Positions 1 to 10,699 of a stretch of 33,214 nt of DNA are shown here, piece by piece. A program made the translations under genes and the position numbers. The notes under the pieces are model-generated. The model had not been told where the DNA came from. It saw nothing but the letters and a program-made list of their open reading frames with translations, and did not search any database. The DNA is from an uncultured beta proteobacterium (GTDB lineage: Bacteria > Pseudomonadota > Gammaproteobacteria > Burkholderiales > Burkholderiaceae_C), in contig CAIPGC010000180.1 of assembly GCA_903864505.1 (NCBI GenBank), positions 1 to 33,214 of the forward strand, read 5' to 3'. Positions within the stretch are counted from its first letter, which is position 1. Every line of letters begins with the position of its first letter.

Positions 1-19
1 GGGATTCAGGCCAGATTGG

Positions 20-1096
20 CTACATTCTTCCGAATGCATAGCCGTCTTGCGGGGTAATGCCTTCGATGCGCTCGAGCAGCCGCAGCAGCGGGCGCAGTTC
101 CCGGTAACGGGTGCAGGTGGCGTGCATGTAGCCGATAAAGCGTGGCGTATCGGCCAGGTACTGGGGCTTTCCGTCGCGCAGTGTCAGGCGCGCAAAGATG
201 CCCGCCACCTTGAGATGGCGCTGCAGTCCCATCCACTCCACTGCACGGTAAAACTCGCCAAAGTCGTCGCCCACCGGCAGAGCGGCCTTGCGCGCTTTCT
301 CCCAGTAGCGAATGGTCACGTCCAGGCAGAAATCTTCGTCCCAGCTCAGGAAGGCATCGCGCATCAGGCTGGCAATGTCGTAGGTGATGGGGCCGTGTAC
401 GGCATCCTGAAAGTCCAGCACGCCCATCTTCCCCGCTTCGATCATCAGGTTGCGCGGCATGAAGTCGCGGTGCACGTAGACGCTGGGGGAGCGCAGGTTC
501 TCGGTGACGATGGTGGCAAAGGCGGCATCGAGCGTCTTGCGTTCGGTCGTGGTCAGGACGATTTTTCGGTGCTCGGTGATGTACCACTGGGGAAACAGTT
601 CCATCTCGCGCAGCAGCAGCGGCTGATCGTAGGGCGGCAATACGTCCGGCTTTGAGGACAGTTGCCACTGGATCAACATGTCCACTGCCTGCAGGTACAG
701 TGCCAGCGGGGGCGGTTGCTCGGGGCGAATCACCTGCATCATGGTCTGGCTGCCCAGATCACTCAGCAGCATGAAACCGTGCGGCTCGTCCCAGTCCAGT
801 ACCTCGGGGGCGTGCAGTCCGGCCTGGGTCATCAGTTGCGCCACGTGTACAAACGGCTGGCAGTTCTCCTTTTCTGGCGGCGCGTCCATGATGATGCGGC
901 TGCCCCTGGCACTGTCGACGCGCAGATAGCGCCGAAAGCTGGCATCGGCAGAGGCCAGACGCAAGGTGGTCCGCTCCAGTGCGTGGGCAGGTGCAATGCG
1001 TTCGATCCATGCACCAAACAGCATCTGGCGCTCGGGGTCTGACCAAACGAGGGCCGGTGCGTGCGGTGCGGGGGAGGTGAGGTGTGTGTCGCTCAT
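20..1096 (-). CDS. amgK: N-acetylmuramate/N-acetylglucosamine-1-kinase AmgK
   Basis: Predicted cytosolic kinase that phosphorylates MurNAc (and GlcNAc) at the anomeric position in the MurU-type peptidoglycan recycling pathway, which bypasses de novo UDP-MurNAc synthesis. The 358-residue protein has the aminoglycoside-phosphotransferase fold. An N-terminal ASADASFRRYLRV segment is typical of AmgK, the catalytic loop reads VHRDFMPRNLMIE and the metal-binding segment reads VLDFQDA. These are visible in the translation, and the AmgK assignment rests on family resemblance. It diverges from lptD with about 56 bp between the proposed starts. The usual partner murU is not adjacent but lies near 20.8-21.6 kb. 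A general APH-family kinase is the alternative, but AmgK next to lptD is a common proteobacterial arrangement. Confidence 0.88.
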   Translation of the reverse strand: MSDTHLTSPAPHAPALVWSDPERQMLFGAWIERIAPAHALERTTLRLASADASFRRYLRVDSARGSRIIMDAPPEKENCQPFVHVAQLMTQAGLHAPEVLDWDEPHGFMLLSDLGSQTMMQVIRPEQPPPLALYLQAVDMLIQWQLSSKPDVLPPYDQPLLLREMELFPQWYITEHRKIVLTTTERKTLDAAFATIVTENLRSPSVYVHRDFMPRNLMIEAGKMGVLDFQDAVHGPITYDIASLMRDAFLSWDEDFCLDVTIRYWEKARKAALPVGDDFGEFYRAVEWMGLQRHLKVAGIFARLTLRDGKPQYLADTPRFIGYMHATCTRYRELRPLLRLLERIEGITPQDGYAFGRM

Positions 1097-1152
1097 GGAT
1101 AATCCATTCTACAAAGCCCCGCAACACCACACGGTTGCACCCACCTACTGCC

Positions 1153-3519
1153 TTGAACCGCTTGAACCCGCATGTCGTCCCACGAACTTTGCCAGTCGCC
1201 GCCGCGGTGCTGGTTGGCTTGGTGTGGGGCAGCGGGATGGCGTACGCACAGCCGGTGCACGATAGTTTGGCCCTGGTGCCCAGTTCTGGGTTGAAGGAAC
1301 AGTTGGCAAACCAGCAGGACAAGGGAGTTCCGGTATTTCTCCAGGGCGACCGCATGACCGGACGCCCCGATCTGGAGATGGTGATTGAAGGAAATGCCAC
1401 GCTGCGTAAGGCCGATACGGTGATTCGTGCCGACCGTCTGGAGTACGACCAGTCGACCGACGTGGCACGAGCGACCGGACAGGTGCGCATCAACCGTTCG
1501 GGCAATGTGTACGAAGGGCCTGCGCTGGAGCTCAAGGTCGAAACCTTCGAAGGCTTCTTCAACTCGCCGGGCTACCGCTTTCTGCAAAATGGCGCGCATG
1601 GGCAGGCAGATCGTGCGGAATTTCAGGATGAGAGCCACACGCTGGTTCACAACGCCAGCTACACCACCTGCCGTCGTCTGCCCGGCCCAGACTGGTTGCC
1701 GGACTGGATCCTGCGCGCTACCAGCATCAGTCTGGACAACGACGAAGACGTAGGCGTGGCCACCGGTGCGATGCTGAGTTTCAAGGGTGTACCAGTGTTG
1801 CCGGTGCCGGCCATCAGTTTCCCACTGTCTGAGCGTCGAAAGTCCGGCCTTCTGCCGCCCACGCTCGGGGTGGACAACGTCAACGGGGCTGAACTGTCGG
1901 TGCCTTACTACTGGAACATTGCGCCCAACCGCGACGCCACCCTGACTCCAACCCTGATGACCGCTCGGGGGGTGAATTTTGGTGCAGAGTTCCGCTATCT
2001 CGAGCCCCGGTATGCGGGAACGGTGCGTGCCAACTTCATGCCCGGTGACGCCTTGCGCGAGTCGGACCGGTGGGGGATGAACTACACGCATGCAGGCCGC
2101 GTGGCTACGGGTGTGGCGGCGGTCGGCGATATCGGACTCAACGTCAATCTCAACCGCGTCAGTGACGACAACTACTGGCGTGATTTCACCAGCGCCACCG
2201 CATCGCTCACGCAGCGGCTGCTGCCCAACGATGTCACCGCCTCCTGGGGCCGGGGTCCGTTCTCGACTGCGCTGCGGGTCCTGAAGTGGCAAACCTTGCA
2301 GGATGTGACGGCACCGATTGTTCCTCCGTACGACCGCTCACCACAACTCAGCGCACGCTACACGCAAGCCAGTCTGCGCGGCATTGAATGGTCTCTTGAC
2401 GGCGACCTGACCAAGTTTGAGGCCGATCGGCTGCGGACTCTACAACCCAATGCGCAACGGGCGCTGGCCATTCTTCAGGTCAGCCGACCCTGGCTGGCTC
2501 CAGAAGGTTTCATTACCCCCAAATTTCAGCTCCACGCCACCGGCTACCAGTTTGATTCGGCGCTGATTAATGGCAGCCAAACGGCGGACCGGGTGGTGCC
2601 TACCTTCAGTGTCGACAGCGGCCTGGTGTTTGAGCGGGACACCCATGCGATGGGGCGCGACATGGTACAGACGCTGGAGCCGCGGGCGTTCTATGTGTAC
2701 ACCCCGTTTCGGGATCAAAGCCGCTTGCCCAATTACGATACGGCCAGCAACGACTTTAACTTCGCAACCATCTACACCGAGAACGCATTCGTGGGGCACG
2801 ACAAGATTTCGGACAATAACCTGCTGACGCTCGGGCTATCCACCCGCTTTCTCGATGCTGACAGCGGCACCCAACTCGCGCGCTTTGGAGTGGCACAACG
2901 GTTGCGGTTTGGCGACCAGCAGGTCACGCTCAGTTCGGGGGTGCCGCCAGCCGTAGCGGGTTTCAGCGATGTGCTGCTGGGTGCGTCGGTCAATCTGCAA
3001 AACCATTGGATGCTCGACTCCACGGTGCAGTACAACGCGAAGACGGACCAGTCGGTGCGTTCCACCATCGGTGCGCGTTACAGCCCGAGCAATTACCGAG
3101 TGCTCAATGCAGCCTACCGCTACCAGCGCGATCTGAGTGAGCAGTTGGACGTGAGCTGGCAGTGGCCGATCAACGACTTGTGGGGCGACCACGGCGAGGA
3201 CCTGGGTATGGGCCAAGGCCAGGGGCCGGGTCGCTATTACGGCGTGGGGCGTTTGAATTACAGTTTGGATGAGCGGCGGATGATCGATACCATTCTGGGT
3301 GTCGAGTACGATGCGGGCTGTTGGTTGGGGCGGGTCGTTTTGCAGCGTACCCAAACCAGTACGACATCGGCGACTTCGAGCTTGATGTTCCAATTGGAAT
3401 TTGTCGGTTTTACCCGACTGGGTCTGAGCCCGCAGAAAACCTTGACACAGAACATTTCACGCTACCAGAATTTGCGCGAATCGGGCGGTACCAGTAGCCG
3501 TTACAGTAACTACGATTGA
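1153..3519 (+). CDS. lptD: LPS-assembly outer membrane protein LptD
   Basis: Outer-membrane beta-barrel that, with LptE, inserts lipopolysaccharide into the outer leaflet. The frame is open from a GTG at 1084, but that start would overlap amgK and put about 30 extra residues before the signal peptide. A TTG at 1153 gives a normal export signal (hydrophobic AAAVLVGLVWG, then AYA|Q) and 788 residues, close to the 784 of E. coli. No start has a convincing ribosome site, so this choice is inference. The N-terminal OstA-like domain covers roughly residues 60-180, followed by the C-terminal barrel. The mature protein shows only two cysteines, Cys173 (YTTC) and Cys723 (DAGCW), where E. coli has four. 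It heads an operon with surA, whose product chaperones LptD folding; surA begins 6 bp downstream. Confidence 0.95.
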   Translation: MNRLNPHVVPRTLPVAAAVLVGLVWGSGMAYAQPVHDSLALVPSSGLKEQLANQQDKGVPVFLQGDRMTGRPDLEMVIEGNATLRKADTVIRADRLEYDQSTDVARATGQVRINRSGNVYEGPALELKVETFEGFFNSPGYRFLQNGAHGQADRAEFQDESHTLVHNASYTTCRRLPGPDWLPDWILRATSISLDNDEDVGVATGAMLSFKGVPVLPVPAISFPLSERRKSGLLPPTLGVDNVNGAELSVPYYWNIAPNRDATLTPTLMTARGVNFGAEFRYLEPRYAGTVRANFMPGDALRESDRWGMNYTHAGRVATGVAAVGDIGLNVNLNRVSDDNYWRDFTSATASLTQRLLPNDVTASWGRGPFSTALRVLKWQTLQDVTAPIVPPYDRSPQLSARYTQASLRGIEWSLDGDLTKFEADRLRTLQPNAQRALAILQVSRPWLAPEGFITPKFQLHATGYQFDSALINGSQTADRVVPTFSVDSGLVFERDTHAMGRDMVQTLEPRAFYVYTPFRDQSRLPNYDTASNDFNFATIYTENAFVGHDKISDNNLLTLGLSTRFLDADSGTQLARFGVAQRLRFGDQQVTLSSGVPPAVAGFSDVLLGASVNLQNHWMLDSTVQYNAKTDQSVRSTIGARYSPSNYRVLNAAYRYQRDLSEQLDVSWQWPINDLWGDHGEDLGMGQGQGPGRYYGVGRLNYSLDERRMIDTILGVEYDAGCWLGRVVLQRTQTSTTSATSSLMFQLEFVGFTRLGLSPQKTLTQNISRYQNLRESGGTSSRYSNYD

Positions 3520-3525
3520 GAGATT

Positions 3526-4833
3526 ATGAGAACTAGAGTGTGGGCGAGTGCACTTGCCTGTGTTTGCAGCCTTGGGACAGTCGGAGCGGTTGCGCAGACC
3601 GCGCGGCAGGCGGATTTTATTGTGGCTGTGGTCAATTCGGAGCCGCTTACCAACAGCGAAGTCACCACGGAAGTGCAGCGCATCGTGAATGAGTTCACCC
3701 AGCAGCGCCAAACGCCCCCCCCGGTTGCAACCTTGCGCAGTCAGGTGCTGGAGCGCTTGATCAGTGGCAAGGTCCAATTGCAGTATGCACAAGAAATGGG
3801 CTTGCGCATTGACGACGCTGCGGTGGACCAGGCAGAACTGGCGGTGGCACGCCAAAACCAGGTCGAGGTCGCCGAGTTGCGCCGTCGGGTTGCCAAGGAC
3901 GGCATGGATCCCAAACGGTTTAGAGAGCAACTGCGTGAGCAACTGCTGCTGACGCGTCTGCACGAGCGTGAGGTGGAGTCCCGCGTACGGGTGTCCGATG
4001 GCGACATCGACCGTTATATGGCCGAGCGGGTCGCGGAGAACGCCGACCCGTTTGCGCAGGAGATCAACCTGGCGCACATTCTGGTGACTTTGCCCGAGAA
4101 GGCCTCGTCTCAGGAGGCGGACGGTATGAATATCAGAGCGCAAAGACTTTTGGAACGCATTCGTGCCGGAGCGAATTTCGAGAAACTGGTGGAAGAAATT
4201 TCGGCTGCGGATCGTACCAATGGAGGTCAACTTGGCCTGCGCCGTGCCGACCGTTATCCACCGTCGTTTGTGGCGGCCACGCAAAAGCTGAATGTGGGCG
4301 AAGTATCCGATGTGGTGCGCTCCGGGGCCGGTTTCCATATTTTGAAAGTAGTGGAGAAGCGAGCACCGACGGTATTTAGCCGGTCGGTGGCCCAAAGTCA
4401 CGCCCGGCATATTCTGTTGCGCACTACGGCACAACTTACGCCAGTCCAGGCGCAGGCGCAGCTGGCGGAATACAAGCGTCGCATCGAAGCCGGAACGGCC
4501 ACCTTTCAGAGCCTTGCGACCCAGTATTCGCAAGACAGTAGTGCGCAGGGCGGCGGCGATCTGGGTTGGACCAATGCCGGTACATTTGTTCCTGAGTTTG
4601 AAGAGGTCATGGACCGCTTGGCTGAGGGGCAAGTCAGCAGCCCTACGCTCTCGCGTTTCGGAGTGCACCTGATCCAGTTATTGGAGCGGCGCAGGGTAGA
4701 TCTGAGTCCCCGCGACGTGCGCGAATGGGTGCGAAGCCAATTGCGCGAATCCCGATACGAAGAAGCGTTTACTGCATGGCTGACCGATATCCGTGGCCGC
4801 GCATTTGTGGAGTTGCGCGACCCTCCGCAATGA
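3526..4833 (+). CDS. surA: Periplasmic chaperone / peptidyl-prolyl isomerase SurA
   Basis: Periplasmic chaperone that escorts outer-membrane proteins, including LptD, to the BAM complex. At 435 residues it is close to the E. coli protein (428). A signal peptide occupies about residues 1-24 (hydrophobic [15 protein letters not shown]). An N-terminal chaperone domain follows, then two parvulin domains at about 180-285 (starting near [10 protein letters not shown]) and 291-395 (starting near HARHILLRT), and a C-terminal helix. The ATG at 3526 is 6 bp past the lptD stop with a GAGAG ribosome site at the junction. Its stop overlaps the rsmA start (ATGA), so translation is probably coupled. pdxA, which lies between surA and rsmA in enterics, is absent. 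Confidence 0.96.
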   Translation: MRTRVWASALACVCSLGTVGAVAQTARQADFIVAVVNSEPLTNSEVTTEVQRIVNEFTQQRQTPPPVATLRSQVLERLISGKVQLQYAQEMGLRIDDAAVDQAELAVARQNQVEVAELRRRVAKDGMDPKRFREQLREQLLLTRLHEREVESRVRVSDGDIDRYMAERVAENADPFAQEINLAHILVTLPEKASSQEADGMNIRAQRLLERIRAGANFEKLVEEISAADRTNGGQLGLRRADRYPPSFVAATQKLNVGEVSDVVRSGAGFHILKVVEKRAPTVFSRSVAQSHARHILLRTTAQLTPVQAQAQLAEYKRRIEAGTATFQSLATQYSQDSSAQGGGDLGWTNAGTFVPEFEEVMDRLAEGQVSSPTLSRFGVHLIQLLERRRVDLSPRDVREWVRSQLRESRYEEAFTAWLTDIRGRAFVELRDPPQ

Positions 4834-5642
4834 AACATATCGCGCGCAAGCGGTTTGGGCAGCACTTCTTGTCCGATGGGGGGGTCATCGACGCCATCAT
4901 GCGTGAGATTGCACCCAAGCCGGGGCAGCACATGGTTGAGATTGGCCCTGGCCTTGCCGCACTTACCCAGCCTCTGGTCGAGCGTCTGGGTCACCTGACC
5001 GTGATTGAACTGGACCGTGACCTGGCACAACGTCTTCGGGCGCATACCCAACTCACGGTCATTCAGTCTGATGTGCTAAAAGTTGATTTCACCCGCATCA
5101 ATAGTGCGCAGACAGCTATGGAAAATATAGCTGATGCTGGAGAAATGCCAGCCAAATACAGCAAAATTAGGGTGGTTGGCAACCTTCCGTACAACATCTC
5201 GACACCGATTCTTTTCCATTTACTGGGCCAAGTCCAAGCGATTGAAGACCAGCACTTCATGTTGCAAAAAGAGGTGGTCGATCGCATGGTCGCCGAGCCT
5301 GCGACCTCAGACTTTGGGCGACTCAGCGTGATGTTGCAGTGGCGCTATGTCATGGATAACGTGCTGTTCGTGCCGCCGGAAAGTTTCGACCCGCCACCGC
5401 GGGTCGATAGCGCCGTGGTGCGCATGGTTCCGCTGGCCGATCCGCCGCGGTTGAATGAAAAGCTATTGAGTGAATTGGTGCAAGTGGCGTTCAGTCAGCG
5501 GCGCAAGTTGCTGCGCCATACGCTGGGACGATGGCTGGAAGAAAAGCAGTTCGATGGCAACTTTGACGTGCAACGCCGGGGCGAAGAAGTCCCGGTAGCA
5601 GAGTATGTTGCTCTGGCCCAGCAACTCGTTCAAGTCGCCTGA
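4830..5642 (+). CDS. rsmA: 16S rRNA dimethyladenosine transferase RsmA (KsgA)
   Basis: SAM-dependent enzyme that dimethylates two adjacent adenines near the 3' end of 16S rRNA during late 30S assembly. The ATG at 4830 overlaps the surA stop (ATGA) and gives the family start [14 protein letters not shown]. The frame is open further upstream, but that extension only reads across surA. Visible motifs are the SAM-binding [11 protein letters not shown], the acidic ELDRDL and the catalytic NLPYN. The protein has 270 residues. Between VDFTRIN and [11 protein letters not shown] it carries about 18 extra residues compared with relatives I remember. That insert coincides with a short palindromic repeat at 5106-5134, so the repeat seems to have been accepted in frame in a loop. 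Confidence 0.96.
   Translation: MKHIARKRFGQHFLSDGGVIDAIMREIAPKPGQHMVEIGPGLAALTQPLVERLGHLTVIELDRDLAQRLRAHTQLTVIQSDVLKVDFTRINSAQTAMENIADAGEMPAKYSKIRVVGNLPYNISTPILFHLLGQVQAIEDQHFMLQKEVVDRMVAEPATSDFGRLSVMLQWRYVMDNVLFVPPESFDPPPRVDSAVVRMVPLADPPRLNEKLLSELVQVAFSQRRKLLRHTLGRWLEEKQFDGNFDVQRRGEEVPVAEYVALAQQLVQVA
5106..5134. repeat. Comamonadaceae-type AGCTAT..ATAGCT repeat inside rsmA
   Basis: A GCGCA block is followed by a perfect 7-bp inverted repeat, CAGCTAT (5113-5119) and ATAGCTG (5127-5133), around an AT-rich 7-base loop. The layout matches a short dispersed repeat I remember from Comamonadaceae genomes (GCGC, an AGCTAT arm, an AT-rich centre and an ATAGCT arm). Here it is read in frame inside rsmA and supplies part of an additional loop. 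The family assignment is from memory; the inverted repeat itself is plain in the sequence. Confidence 0.6.
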
Positions 5643-5831
5643 TCGAACCCTCTCCCGCAAGGGAAAATCAGCCCCCACGGGTGGCCAGCGACCCGCGCAG
5701 GACGCCGATCAGGCGGCGGCCAACCAGTATCCTGCGTTAAATGGACTGCTCATGCGCAGCGCAAATGGAGATACGTCCAACAGTTTGTCCGTCGGCATTT
5801 TTTCGCCGCTTTCGGTCATCAGGTCAATGCC

Positions 5832-5851
5832 CGCAGGCAACTCCGCCTGCG
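5832..5851. repeat. GC-rich hairpin
   Basis: Inverted repeat CGCAGGC / GCCTGCG with a 6-base loop. It lies between convergent genes and may help end transcription or stabilise 3' ends. No U-tract follows on either strand. Confidence 0.45.
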
Positions 5852-5875
5852 TGGATGTGCTGTTTGCCTCGTTCG

Positions 5876-5908
5876 CCCGTTCTGCTTGGCTGGTGTATGC
5901 AGAACGGG
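5876..5908. terminator. Strong stem-loop directly after the barstar stop codon
   Basis: A perfect 10-bp inverted repeat, CCCGTTCTGC (5876-5885) and GCAGAACGGG (5899-5908), with a 13-base loop. It starts at the base following the barstar stop on the minus strand. Position and stem strength suggest a bidirectional terminator between convergent genes, but there is no T-run, so intrinsic termination is not proven. Confidence 0.45.
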
Positions 5909-6310
5909 CTACAGAAAAGAATAGAAGCACCTAAACGGTATCTTCCGGTCTCCCCAGTAGTCGGCGGTGTCGCGGAAGATGTCCAGCAACTGCTCGCGCG
6001 TTTCCTTGTCAAACTTGGTATTGGCGGGAATATGCTCCAGCACCGAAATGAAGCCAGGCTGCGGGCCCGACTTGTGCACCGGGTCGGTCAGGCTGTCATA
6101 CAGTGCGTCAAAATTCTTGCCAACATGTGCTGGCAGCATGAATTGCTGGCCAATCATGTCCAGCACATCTTGTTTGGTTTGCGCGTTCGCTAGGTTGGCA
6201 TACAGAAAATGGTGGCCAAGGGTTTGGGCGGCTTCCTGCAAATCAGGCACCCGAAAAGCACGTATCGATTGAACGATATTGTTTCTGACGGTTCGAAGTG
6301 GCATATCCAT
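5909..6310 (-). CDS. Barstar-like ribonuclease inhibitor
   Basis: Predicted cytoplasmic immunity protein that binds and blocks the ribonuclease encoded just upstream. The 133-residue protein has the barstar core: QDVLDMIGQQFMLP, then GKNFDALYDSLTD, which matches the barnase-facing helix of barstar (GENLDALWDCLTG) including its aspartates, and a C-terminal FRDTAD segment. An extra N-terminal part of about 45 residues precedes the core. ATG at 6310 has AAGAGAAG upstream, and a second ATG two codons later is possible. The gap to the RNase gene is 35 bp, so the two are probably co-transcribed. The family call is firm. The pairing with this RNase is inferred from adjacency. Confidence 0.87.
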   Translation of the reverse strand: MDMPLRTVRNNIVQSIRAFRVPDLQEAAQTLGHHFLYANLANAQTKQDVLDMIGQQFMLPAHVGKNFDALYDSLTDPVHKSGPQPGFISVLEHIPANTKFDKETREQLLDIFRDTADYWGDRKIPFRCFYSFL

Positions 6311-6345
6311 TTCCGCTTCTCTTTCTTAAAGTTCACAAATTCAAT

Positions 6346-6729
6346 TTACGGCACGATTCTGCGAAAACTCGCATAGTGGTCGGCCGTGTAAAAACAGGCA
6401 TCGGGTTCGGCGGCAGGCCCCCCGCACACAATGCGTTGCGCCCCGCGGTTCTTGCTTCCCGGCGTTTTGACGGTGTATTCACGGTAGTAGCCGCGTTTTT
6501 GCGCGGGGAGAGCACGCTCCCGGTTGCCAAAAACCATGCCATCCTTCTCATACGGGAACGGACCACCCTGGTGAATTCTTTGGTAGGTTTCACGACCTTG
6601 CGCGGGCAAACTGTTTAGCGATACCCTTGCAGAAGGGTCCGGCACTGCCAGTTGTCTGGCCTGCACTCCCCCCGCTGCAGCAGCGAGCAAAAAGCCAGTA
6701 AGCGCTAACTTTAGGATACCCACGCGCAC
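6346..6729 (-). CDS. Exported guanyl-specific ribonuclease (RNase Sa/barnase family)
   Basis: Predicted secreted microbial ribonuclease (RNase N1/T1/Sa family) that cleaves RNA 3' of guanosine. The translation carries the family blocks GPFPYEKDGMVFGNRE and YYREYTVKTPGSKNRG and ends in DHYASF. By comparison with RNase Sa the catalytic residues are Glu84, Arg95/Arg99 and His118. Two cysteines (102, 112) could form a disulfide. The frame is open to a TTG at 6768, but the GTG at 6729 has a good GAGAGG ribosome site 7 bases upstream and starts a clean signal peptide with cleavage near VQA|RQ, giving 127 residues. The barstar-like inhibitor follows 35 bp downstream, as expected for a toxic RNase with an intracellular guard. 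Confidence 0.88.
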   Translation of the reverse strand: MRVGILKLALTGFLLAAAAGGVQARQLAVPDPSARVSLNSLPAQGRETYQRIHQGGPFPYEKDGMVFGNRERALPAQKRGYYREYTVKTPGSKNRGAQRIVCGGPAAEPDACFYTADHYASFRRIVP

Positions 6730-6883
6730 GATGAAACCTCTCAAACCGCCCCGGGTAAACCCGAGCAATCCAAGCGGGTAGTGTCGCGCATATGGTCTGA
6801 AAAAGCAAGGCCCTGCACAAAATTTAGGCAGGCCATATCAGAATATTAGGTCAAAAAGTAGGCGCTAACTCTCGTTAAAAGTC

Positions 6884-9241
<2,358 letters not shown>

Positions 9242-9335
9242 GATGAATCCTCGATTTCTGGCGGCTTGCGCGACGACGCACGGCTGTGTGCTGTGTGATG
9301 GGTTCTGGATTGTAGACTTCGCGGTGTTGAAGGTA

Positions 9336-10685
9336 TCAGACTTGCGGTCCTAGGAACCGGCGTTCCCAGGCTCCCACTTCATACAGGTAGCTGTCGTACT
9401 CCACCGTTTTTGCTGCACAGTAGCCGGTAACAAAGGATTCGCCCAACAGGTGGCGGGCCGAAGCGCTGTGCTTCATCTGCTGGTGCGCCGGCAGGAAGCT
9501 GCGTGCCAGGGTATGTCCCAGGGCACTGCTGTTGGCTCCCGCTGGAATCGGCGCGGTGGAGGGCAACTTCTCATCCATCCCGGCCAGTCCTGCCGCCAGC
9601 GAAGCAGCGATGGCGAGGTAGGGGTTGGCGTCGGCACCGGCTATGCGGTTTTCCACGCGCCGCGCCGCAGGACCGCTGTGCGGAATGCGCAGGCCGGTGG
9701 TGCGGTTGTCATAGCCCCACTCCAGGTTGACCGGGGCCTGGCTGCCCGACACGTAGCGTCGATATGAATTTACGTACGGAGCAAAAATCAGCATCATGTC
9801 CGGAACGTAGGCTTGCAGCCCGCCGATGAAATGGCCAAAGGCAGCGGTGTCGGAGCCATCGTCGGCGCAAAAAACATTGCGACCGCTGCTGTCGACGACG
9901 CTTTGGTGCAGGTGCATGGAACTGCCCTGGGCACCCGAAATGGGTTTGGCCATGAACACAGCGTTGAGGCCGTGCTTAATGGCAATTTCCTTGGCAGCAT
10001 ACTTAAACAGGAATGCCTGGTCCGCCACAGCCACCGGGTCACCGTGCACTAGATTGATTTCGTATTGGGTCATGCCGACTTCGTGGATCCAGGTGTCTGC
10101 CTGAATCCCTAGCCCCTCCAGCGCAGACCGAAACTCGTCCCAGAAGGGTGCCAACTCGTTGAGCATGTTCAAACTGAAGGCAGACTGGCCCACCTCACCA
10201 CGTGCTCCACGCGCGAGTGGCGCCGCGAACGGAAGCGTGGTATCCGGGTTGGGGGCGGTCAGGTAGAACTCGATCTCAGGAGCAACCACCGGGGTTAGAC
10301 CTTGCGCCGTGTAGCGTTCGACTACTGTTTTAAGAACAGAACGGGCAGCAAAGGCGCACGGCTTTCCGTCAAGCTCGAAACAATCGTGGAGGACGGTGGC
10401 GCGAGGCACACTGGACCATGGCGCGAGCCTTAAAGTGCGGTAGTCCGGGACCAGTTGGACGTCCGGGTCTGAGTCTGGAAAGATGGGGTCATACGAGTAG
10501 TCTCCCGTGATGCATTGCATTGGAATAGCCTGTGCAATGCGAAGCTCGCTGCCAGACGCGAAACTGCGCGCCGGCATCAGCTTGCCGCGGGGATAACCGG
10601 CCATGTCCGGGAAGATGCATTCCACGTCATGAATGCCGTGCTGGTCGAAGAAAGCCTGCAGTTCGGGGCCGGGAGTGTGGTGCAT
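9336..10685 (-). CDS. Glutamine-synthetase-fold ligase, PuuA-like (gamma-glutamylpolyamine synthetase)
   Basis: ATP-dependent ligase of the glutamine synthetase superfamily, probably joining glutamate to an amine such as putrescine as the first step of gamma-glutamylated polyamine breakdown. The 449-residue protein shows the beta-grasp N-terminus (DVECIFPDMAGYPRGKLMP) and the catalytic signatures APEIEFYLT, GAQGSSMHLHQS and RRVENRIAGADANPY. The short HDCF/IPMQCITGDYSYDP region and the overall size fit PuuA-like enzymes rather than GlnA. Substrate is inferred; ethanolamine or another amine is possible. It lies 14 bp downstream of a LysR-type regulator on the same strand, suggesting an operon. 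No other puu genes are present here. Confidence 0.85.
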   Translation of the reverse strand: MHHTPGPELQAFFDQHGIHDVECIFPDMAGYPRGKLMPARSFASGSELRIAQAIPMQCITGDYSYDPIFPDSDPDVQLVPDYRTLRLAPWSSVPRATVLHDCFELDGKPCAFAARSVLKTVVERYTAQGLTPVVAPEIEFYLTAPNPDTTLPFAAPLARGARGEVGQSAFSLNMLNELAPFWDEFRSALEGLGIQADTWIHEVGMTQYEINLVHGDPVAVADQAFLFKYAAKEIAIKHGLNAVFMAKPISGAQGSSMHLHQSVVDSSGRNVFCADDGSDTAAFGHFIGGLQAYVPDMMLIFAPYVNSYRRYVSGSQAPVNLEWGYDNRTTGLRIPHSGPAARRVENRIAGADANPYLAIAASLAAGLAGMDEKLPSTAPIPAGANSSALGHTLARSFLPAHQQMKHSASARHLLGESFVTGYCAAKTVEYDSYLYEVGAWERRFLGPQV

Positions 10686-10699
10686 GCTGGTTGGTTTTC

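Larger units (their letters stand above)
5643..5908. other. Non-coding stretch between rsmA and barstar gene
   Basis: About 266 bp between the convergent ends of rsmA and the barstar gene. Short open frames exist on both strands, but none has a ribosome site, recognisable domain or normal composition. The visible content is two hairpins (5832-5851 and 5876-5908). Confidence 0.5.

Noticed and set aside
47-655. Long plus-strand open frame opposite amgK
   Set aside because: It is the antisense of a clearly conserved kinase; composition and lack of motifs mark it as a shadow.
1084-1152. Upstream extension of lptD to GTG 1084
   Set aside because: It would overlap amgK, put a 23-residue extension before the signal peptide and exceed the usual family length.
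5709-5930. 74-codon minus-strand open frame between rsmA and the barstar gene
   Set aside because: It overlaps the barstar end, spans two hairpins, has no ribosome site and no recognisable domain.
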